DNA of 64,000 bases from Spirometra erinaceieuropaei (taxonomy: Eukaryota; Platyhelminthes; Cestoda; Diphyllobothriidea; Diphyllobothriidae): positions 291,710 to 355,709 of the forward strand of contig CACRXP010000661.1 of NCBI GenBank assembly GCA_902702965.1, given 5' to 3'. The translations under genes were made by a program, and so were the position numbers. The notes beneath the pieces were generated by a model. That model was not told where the DNA came from. It worked only from the letters and a program-made list of their open reading frames with translations, and made no database searches. Within the stretch, counting starts at the first letter, position 1. Every line of letters begins with the position of its first letter. Of the stretch, positions 57,661-64,000 are shown piece after piece.

Positions 57661-58270
57661 CAAACTTCATACTTTTGTATTTTCAGAATCTGAATTACTG
57701 TCGATTAGTAGCCACCTACTGCACAGAAGAGATATACGATGTTTTGACTGAACACTGTTAACTGATTCATGCTAATTTAATGTTGTGGCAAAGTAAAATA
57801 AGTCATCGTGCTCCTTTATATGAACCTCGATAGTCCCAGTGAGATCCAAACCGCCCAATCGACGCTGCAACCACTAAAATCGACGTCTGACTCCTGGTGA
57901 GGTCGCCGAGCCTTTCAAAACTGGGCAACATATTTTTATACTTTTTTGCTATCTAGGTTTGTTAAGTAGTTGCTGCCTAGGTAGGCTGATTCCCCTGAGG
58001 TTCTTTAATGAACGTCATTAAAGTGACCAGAACAACGTAGAAAATAACGTCAAAAATAGACTGCGTTATTTAATTACCAAACAATAATGGGCGAGAGTTA
58101 TGGCAGAGCTGTTATTTGCTTGTCGTATCCTGTGTGTATTGTCTTATCTCCGATCTCACTCAAACTGTGATAAAACAGCCTTAGCAGCTTTTCTCGACAC
58201 AAGACACGATAAAAGACCCCCTCCTCTCTTGCGGTCTTTTTGTTGACTGCATTTCTCCTTTACGAATTCT
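57661..58270. other. Unassigned spacer
   Basis: Nothing recognised. Confidence 0.5.
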
Positions 58271-58274
58271 TCAA

Positions 58275-58545
58275 CGATAAGTGTTTAAGCAGATTTTGAA
58301 TAATTACCCGATTAATCAGTAAATCCCGATTGTTCAGTCGGCTTGCTGTTTTAGATTTGGTGGATTACATACGTTGTATCAGATAGGGCGAGAAACCTCA
58401 CAAAAGTCTGACCAAACTCACGCCTCCCGGTTGGCTGTACATGAGACGTTCGTTTGTTTTCGTTGGTTTGAATCAAACCGAAGTTGCCATATTTTTCGCG
58501 GTTAGGTCAAAAGAAAGTTCTTAATCAGTGAGGCCAAATACAGAA
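58275..58545 (+). mobile_element. Degraded SINE related to type 2
   Basis: AAGCAGATTTTGAATAATTA, TAGATTTGGTGGATTACATA and CACGCCTCCCGGTTGG keep the order of the SINE body and head. The B-box region (GTTGGTTTGAATCAAACC) and the GGTTAGGTCAA tail are mutated. Confidence 0.5.
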
Positions 58546-60514
58546 CCGCAAATCAGAAGTTAAACATTTCTATGGTTAAAACCCCAAGAAGGTTGAGGTT
58601 TTTTGAGCGCAAAAATGCAAACTGGAGATGACCATGCCCAGCCGGTGAATATCATCTACTTTTCGGCAACGAACATTTATTCCAACGGCTGTGTTCACAG
58701 GTTAGTTCGTGGTGGGGCTTAGTTTTAGCGCATACATTATACTAAATGAAGGCCAAATAGGAAATTGCATGTACGTTTTACGACTTTTAAGCAGGAGTTT
58801 AAAATAACAGTACAATTCGAACTCGGTACGCGTGAAACATTTTTAGACGCATTTATTTTATTTTTATGTAAGTCTCCCTTTGAAATGACACTAAACTCTT
58901 TGAAACGTAGCGAAACTACTATATTCGTACTGAGATATTACAAGATTTTCTTAGGCAGCACAAGGTGTCTACTAAATAGCAATTCAGCCACCTTCCGTTT
59001 GGCAACAGGGGCATGTAAGCGCACATTTTCTCCCAAACGTCCAAAGGGTAGTGATTGATTGTCGGTAATTCCCATGAGAACAATTGCAGAGTTCACGGAT
59101 GATGATGGTAGTGTAATAAATTTTTTGTAAATTGAATTTTAAATTAGAATTAGTATACGTCAAGTTTATTACCCGCACCGTATCTTAAATGTCAAAGTAT
59201 AATTTCTGCATGAGCTTGTTATATGACAAACTGAAAACGACGTTTAAGTCGGAAATTACCAAAGAAATAAAGGTCCTCCCACACGGACTAAGAGCATGCA
59301 GAGCCACCGAAAAAACGTCGCACCAAAACTTATACGCCAGTTTTCCCTGGTTGCAAAATATTAGACGAATATAAAACTTAGATTTCAATCATTACGATTT
59401 AGAATTTTATATAGCAAATAAACACGCACCCATTTTAAATGACCTCTGACGTCTGTTGCGATTCATTCATTTTGTCACTCAGAACGCAGACTTTAAAAAA
59501 AGGAGGCGTAATCAGAGACACAATTTTGCCTCGCTCCTTCGCGAATAAAAGTCGAAATTCCGGCATGCAGACTGACTAAACCCAGAAACCCTCCAAGGCT
59601 AAAATAAACAGAGAAACCTAAACTGACTAATCCGGCAGGGATGACAGTCCCTGACCAGACTTCCCCTCCCCCATCTCCCCAACATTCGCATGACAAGCAC
59701 CGGCTCGTTTCGTTGAGGCTACGCCGACGACCTTGAGAAGATAACTGTCACCTTTGCAGATAGGAAAACTCCTTAAAAGCAGTTTGCATGACAGCCTTGA
59801 TGCCTCCGAGAGGAAAACACCGGTCCCAATCGATAAAGGTTGCAAATAGGATTAGCGTCACAAACCACCTATATTTATTCAAAAAAGGACAGCCATTGTA
59901 GACCTAATTTTAGTAGTAGTAGGCTTAAATACTGTGAATCGCATTCCAACAAAGGAAATACGGATGAATGTGCATTAGTTTGTTATCATGAAAATGTTTT
60001 ATGGTGTTACTTAAATCAAAATCCGCAGAACCAATAAATCACTGCACTCAAAAATATGCCATCAAGTGTAGATTAATATTTCCAAATCGCAGGCAGCTCG
60101 TCAAAATGGGCTGAAATAATTTTGTAAAGTGTTCATTATTATTCTTTGGTGTCGACACGTTTTCTTGCGTACAGAAAAGCCAGTTGTGAACATCTTCGTT
60201 TGCAAAGGTGTTTTACCAGATCAACAGAGCTGTGGAGACCGACGCCAGCTTAGAAAGCTTCCAATAAGATCTACGTCCACGGATCGTGGCAAGTACTGGC
60301 CCACAAATTCTGATGATTAACCTACACGTTCTCAATACAGCTGTAACTGTATATGAGAATACGTCATTGTTCCCGAAAATGTTTTTTAATCGCATCGTTG
60401 GCGACGGAGACTGGCTACCAAAACGTTTGTGGTCTTGCACCGGATTGACCGGAAACTCTGCCAAACGAAGCGAAGAGGCGGATCTCAGAAAAAAATCGTG
60501 AAGTAGGAGGCCCG
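58546..60514. other. Unassigned stretch of about 2 kb
   Basis: ORFs (58765-59058, 59493-59845 minus) have no recognised motif. No repeat identified. Confidence 0.5.
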
Positions 60515-60534
60515 ATCGCTGGGACAAGAGCTTT

Positions 60535-60582
60535 GTTAGTCTGGATTTTCGGATTCCTGCTCAACTCTATCATCGGAGGCAA
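60535..60582 (-). ncRNA. Hammerhead-like motif, end of PLE-A copy
   Basis: Minus strand: CCGATGA (CTGATGA changed), AGAGTTGAGCAGGAATCC, GAAAATCC, AGAC. Core changed at U4 and the ACGTC segment lost. Confidence 0.4.
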
Positions 60583-60754
60583 ACGCGGGTACAGATGATT
60601 CACGCACAAGGGGCTGCAGTATTAATAGGATGTAGCCGGCATGCCACCGCATACCTATGACTACTCACGGCTCCTCCCTTTATCGGGGATTGTTGCGCTT
60701 GGTGTGATGACTGTTTGTTGACCGACATTCGCGTCGTTAATTGCTGCAATTTCA

Positions 60755-61000
60755 TCACGTGCGTTGGATGTTGGCGTGATGATTGCTCGACCATCTGGCG
60801 TCGGGAACAGCATTCACCTGTGCGCCCCCCGCGTTGCTAATTACTCCGCCTAGGCAAAGTTTCAGCACCGAGTATGGAATGCAAAGATCACTGCACTGGG
60901 GGTCAGTAAACCATGACTCAAGCATCTCCCGGCTCACGCAGATGTCACCTCTAGCGAGAATTTCGATCTCGTCCGTTTCGCATGTATGCCAGGAGCTCAT
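60755..61000 (-). pseudogene. PLE-A C-terminal region
   Basis: TDEIEILARGDICVSREMLE, SWFTDPQ and IPYSVLKLCLGG. REMLESW carries the Glu expected as the GIY-YIG metal ligand. One frame shift from the core at 61222-61016. Confidence 0.7.
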
Positions 61001-61015
61001 CGAATAGGCCGAAAC

Positions 61016-61222
61016 TTAAAAGCTGGCATCATTTATCCACACCGTTGCAGCGTGTTCGGCCATTCTCGTTCGAAGCTTTTCGGTTTCTCCGACGTAGTTG
61101 CTTTGTCCGCAACTGCACCAGATCCGATAAACGACTCCAGACGTTTGTAGCCCTAGCAGTGGGTCTTTCGATTTCATTATCTGACGCCTTATGATTAACT
61201 CCGGGCAGTGTGCAAATCCAAT
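61016..61222 (-). pseudogene. PLE-A GIY-YIG core
   Basis: An uninterrupted minus frame IGFAHCPELIIRRQIM then KSKDPLL, SGVVYRIWCSCGQSNYVGET and LRTRMAEHAATV. The linker (IGFAHxP...KDPL) and the Cys-x-Cys, YVG and Arg residues of the family are all there. It ends at TAA 61018-61016 where the other copies continue into SQVAAH. The best lineage-A endonuclease core here. Confidence 0.75.
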
Positions 61223-61300
61223 CCAAAGTGATGCAAGAGGGTGGCCAACAGCTTCCGAAACTTTCTTGACATACGGAAGCGCTCGCCAAAATTTGGGGTC

Positions 61301-64000
61301 CGTGCAGTATGGCCTTTCGTCCCTTTTGCTTATACGTCTGCGCTTTATCCGATTAAGGGCATCCTGTCAGTCGTTTTTTATTGGATGACGCAACAAGTAC
61401 CGATTTCCAGAGTAGATTTTAACTAACAATTTCAAACGCTGCCGAGGTAATTACTCCAAAAGCTGACTGCCAGTTTTCCTGGATTTTTCTAGGCACATTA
61501 CGGAAATTGTTTTCCGTTTGCAAACCATTCCTGGGAGAAAGAAAGATAATAGTCAACAGATCTACATGCCTACATTTGTTGACATAACTATGGTTTTATG
61601 TGCTATTCGCACGGGACTTTTTAGAGAAAGCATTTAAGTTCGAAATCTTATTCAGACTTAATTTTTAAACACTGCGGTTCTAGATTTGGACGAATATATG
61701 TCACTTAGCGGCATGCGATTGTGAACAGCTCCAAGTTGCGTTCCTTTTCGCGATCGGGGGCCAAATACATTGCCAACAATGACAAGAATCGCCCGCAAAA
61801 GACGGTTCGACTTTCGAGATGTTAAGAGACAGAGATACATCTGTCTTGATACCGGATCTGCATAGTCGTGTTGGAACTTAGAAGAACATCTGCGTGGTCC
61901 TGCGACACGATGCTTTGAATAAAAAAACCACTAATTTCCATCCTGCAACTAGGACGAATTGTTAACCGGTGTCCTAATGTGAATGTGGATACGTTCGCCC
62001 GCATTCAATGAAATGATAACTCGTTAGCCTAATTAGTGGAAACATTAAAATCATCCAGAAATGGCCTACAGGATGCCGTTTCAAACTTCGAATTAGGCAG
62101 CACCAAGAGTGGCAAAGTTGAGAGGTCCGGGGTGGTGATTTGGAGAAAAGATGGGTTCGCCGGGACGAGTGTATTTGGGTGTTGTTTTTCCGGCTAGCCA
62201 ATCTTTTTATTAAAAGAACCCAGAGACGTAATGTTTGTGGATGATGACGGCAGTTACAGAAGCTGGATGCATTCCTGCAATAAGTGAAATAACCCCTTTT
62301 TCGCATGATGCTAGACCATCCCAGGTATATTTATTTGATTTCGTGCTCCGTCTTAGCAAGAGCGGAGCGGTGTAATAAAAATCAAGTTGTTATACCACGG
62401 CTAACACTTTAGCAATTCCGTTCCAAAATTACAAAATAAAGCATCTGCCATATAAAATAACGCTACTTTATAAGGGAAGGTTGAAAACGGCCTACTAATC
62501 GTCAATCTCCTTTCAATTACTTAAGCAATACTCGTCAGTGCGCGGAAATTATCGATTTTTGAACAACGGATATAATATTGCATTATTACTGCTTATATTT
62601 TATAACACCAGGACGATTTCGAAAAAAAGAATTTTTTGGAAAAACTTCACTTCTTTTTTAAAACAATATGATGACTTTCATGTTGCTCTTGGATATGCTG
62701 AGGCTAAAGTCAGGCGTTTAGTGATTTCGATAAACACACTCCGTTTCAATCAGTATGCTTTGTCGAAACATGGGAGAATACATGCAGTAGTATCTAGGTC
62801 GGATATTAACATAAGAAGTTCCCTGGACATAAATGAACGTCTTCATCCGACCAAAACTGCAAATATTTTTGTTGATAATCAACTAATCTGCAGGTAAAGG
62901 CGACTTCTTTGCAAATAAATAAAGGTAACATGCAAAAGGTACAACCCGAAAAAATAATTTGAACATCTACCACTCGCTAGTGACATCTAACACGCCATAA
63001 ACTTTATACTTTTTAGTGACTCCGTCAGTTGTATCCAGTGCTCTCTCTATGGCCGTGTGTTCGGTAGTGAATCAGCTACAACGGCAAATAAAAGGCTCTT
63101 TCGGCGAATCGAATGTAAACGAACTAACACCAACCTCTCAACATTTTAGGTGCTCAGAATGTAGACCGTAAACACCTAGTCCCAAGAAAAAATGAAAATG
63201 AGCCTGCTTATGAGGGATAAAGGGTTTTCTGGTGCGAAAAAAGTATGTTTTTGTTATGAAATGTTGGATGAGTGTAGTAGTGGATCGTCAGAGTAGCAGA
63301 AGCACCAGAACACGCGGCATTTATAGGGCTTATCGGATAATCATCGATCGATGACGCAGACTGGACATGACTCCGCAGGGCTCTGTAAGCCAGTGCCAGA
63401 TTGAAAAATCAACGATCAAGGCTCGGGTTGCAATCAATTCTATACCTCCGATTTCGACGTGGGAGATTAGTTTGGCGCTTGATAGTTGAAACCCGTCGCC
63501 TCGTCGCACAGCCAGCTTATGTTAATTCAAGCGCGTTCCGAGCATGGGTCCAGTCTGGCCTGTGTAGTTACATTGTCAATTTTAGCACGGGATGCAATAG
63601 GCTACTCTAGATTGCTCCTTGGACTTTAACCGGTCTTTACTTGTTTGGCTCCGCTGTGCATGAAAGCTTTAGGACAGTGTTGCGGTACTCGACCAATCTT
63701 CTTCACTTTTACACAGCTACACCTTAAACACAAACGGTCGCCTTCGTTTGTAGGCCCATTTATGTCTTAAGCAATCATATCACTCCAACTAGACTTGGCA
63801 GTTGCCACCTATCTCACACAGCATGAGGCCAAACAGTAGCGAAGGCTTTGCTCAACGGTCCGAAAGTTAGGGCGGTATGTAAAACTTGGATTTCGTGTGC
63901 TTCTGGCCGGAGAATCCAAAAATAGGTTGGAAGTGCGATTATATTGCGCTCAAGCATGTAAGAGTTGATAGTTGTGGTACTGAAGAAATTTGATTCGATG
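61301..64000. other. Unassigned stretch of 2.7 kb
   Basis: No gene, RNA or family repeat recognised. The 119-codon ORF at 62538-62897 is AT-rich and has no motif. Confidence 0.5.

Larger units (their letters stand above)
60515..61300 (-). mobile_element. PLE lineage A, minus-strand copy with intact endonuclease core
   Basis: GIY-YIG (61222-61016), C-terminal region (61000-60755), 3' UTR and hammerhead-like end (60535-60582) on the minus strand. Confidence 0.8.

Noticed and set aside
59493..59845. Two minus-strand ORFs with a hydrophobic segment
   Set aside because: No recognised family; overlap in different frames.
62538..62897. 119-codon ORF followed by a GTAAAG donor-like site
   Set aside because: AT-rich, no motif and no neighbouring exon.

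Overview
The window looks like a gene-poor, repeat-rich stretch of an invertebrate animal genome. It has a multi-exon ion-channel gene with kilobase introns and canonical GT/AG splice sites, many decayed Penelope-like elements (PLEs) of the GIY-YIG class, tRNA-derived SINEs, and long-inverted-repeat DNA elements flanked by TA. The combination suggests a flatworm with a large genome, perhaps a diphyllobothriid tapeworm. That assignment is inference and no phylogeny was run. There are no bacterial operons, ribosome-binding sites, CRISPR arrays or rRNA.

The one host gene I can support is on the + strand at about 41.77-50.89 kb. It encodes a cyclic-nucleotide-gated (CNG) channel subunit in three exons (41771-42800, 47023-47316, 50556-50890; 552 residues as modelled) and is followed by an AATAAA signal. 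It has S1-S6, a C-linker and a cyclic-nucleotide-binding domain with the key Glu, Arg and Thr, but its pore lacks the usual filter. Intron 1 carries a long-TIR element and intron 2 a truncated PLE copy.

The rest is mobile DNA in various states of decay. Four PLE lineages can be told apart by the sequence around their endonuclease: A (6.4, 51.1-51.8, 57.0, 60.5 kb and fragments), B (17.7-20.0, 24.8, 26.5, 27.5, 49.8 kb), C (0.5, 31.3, 38.3, 52.4 kb) and D (22.4, 55.8 kb). The termini of A, B and D carry hammerhead-ribozyme-like motifs (CUGANGA, stem II, GAAA, then a very short palindromic stem III). In several copies the motif sits at both ends in inverted orientation. A second repeat class is a roughly 1-kb non-coding element with long inverted repeats, TIR starting CAGTAGATGTGC and a TA target, present about ten times. 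One copy is an almost perfect 981-bp palindrome. Two kinds of tRNA-headed SINE are present, one as a head-to-head array at 54.5-55.7 kb.

Several stretches (7.0-11.9, 32.8-36.4, 39.8-41.5, 61.4-64.0 kb) hold nothing I recognise. Short ORFs there look like chance. The sequence has an 85-base assembly gap at 11966-12050.
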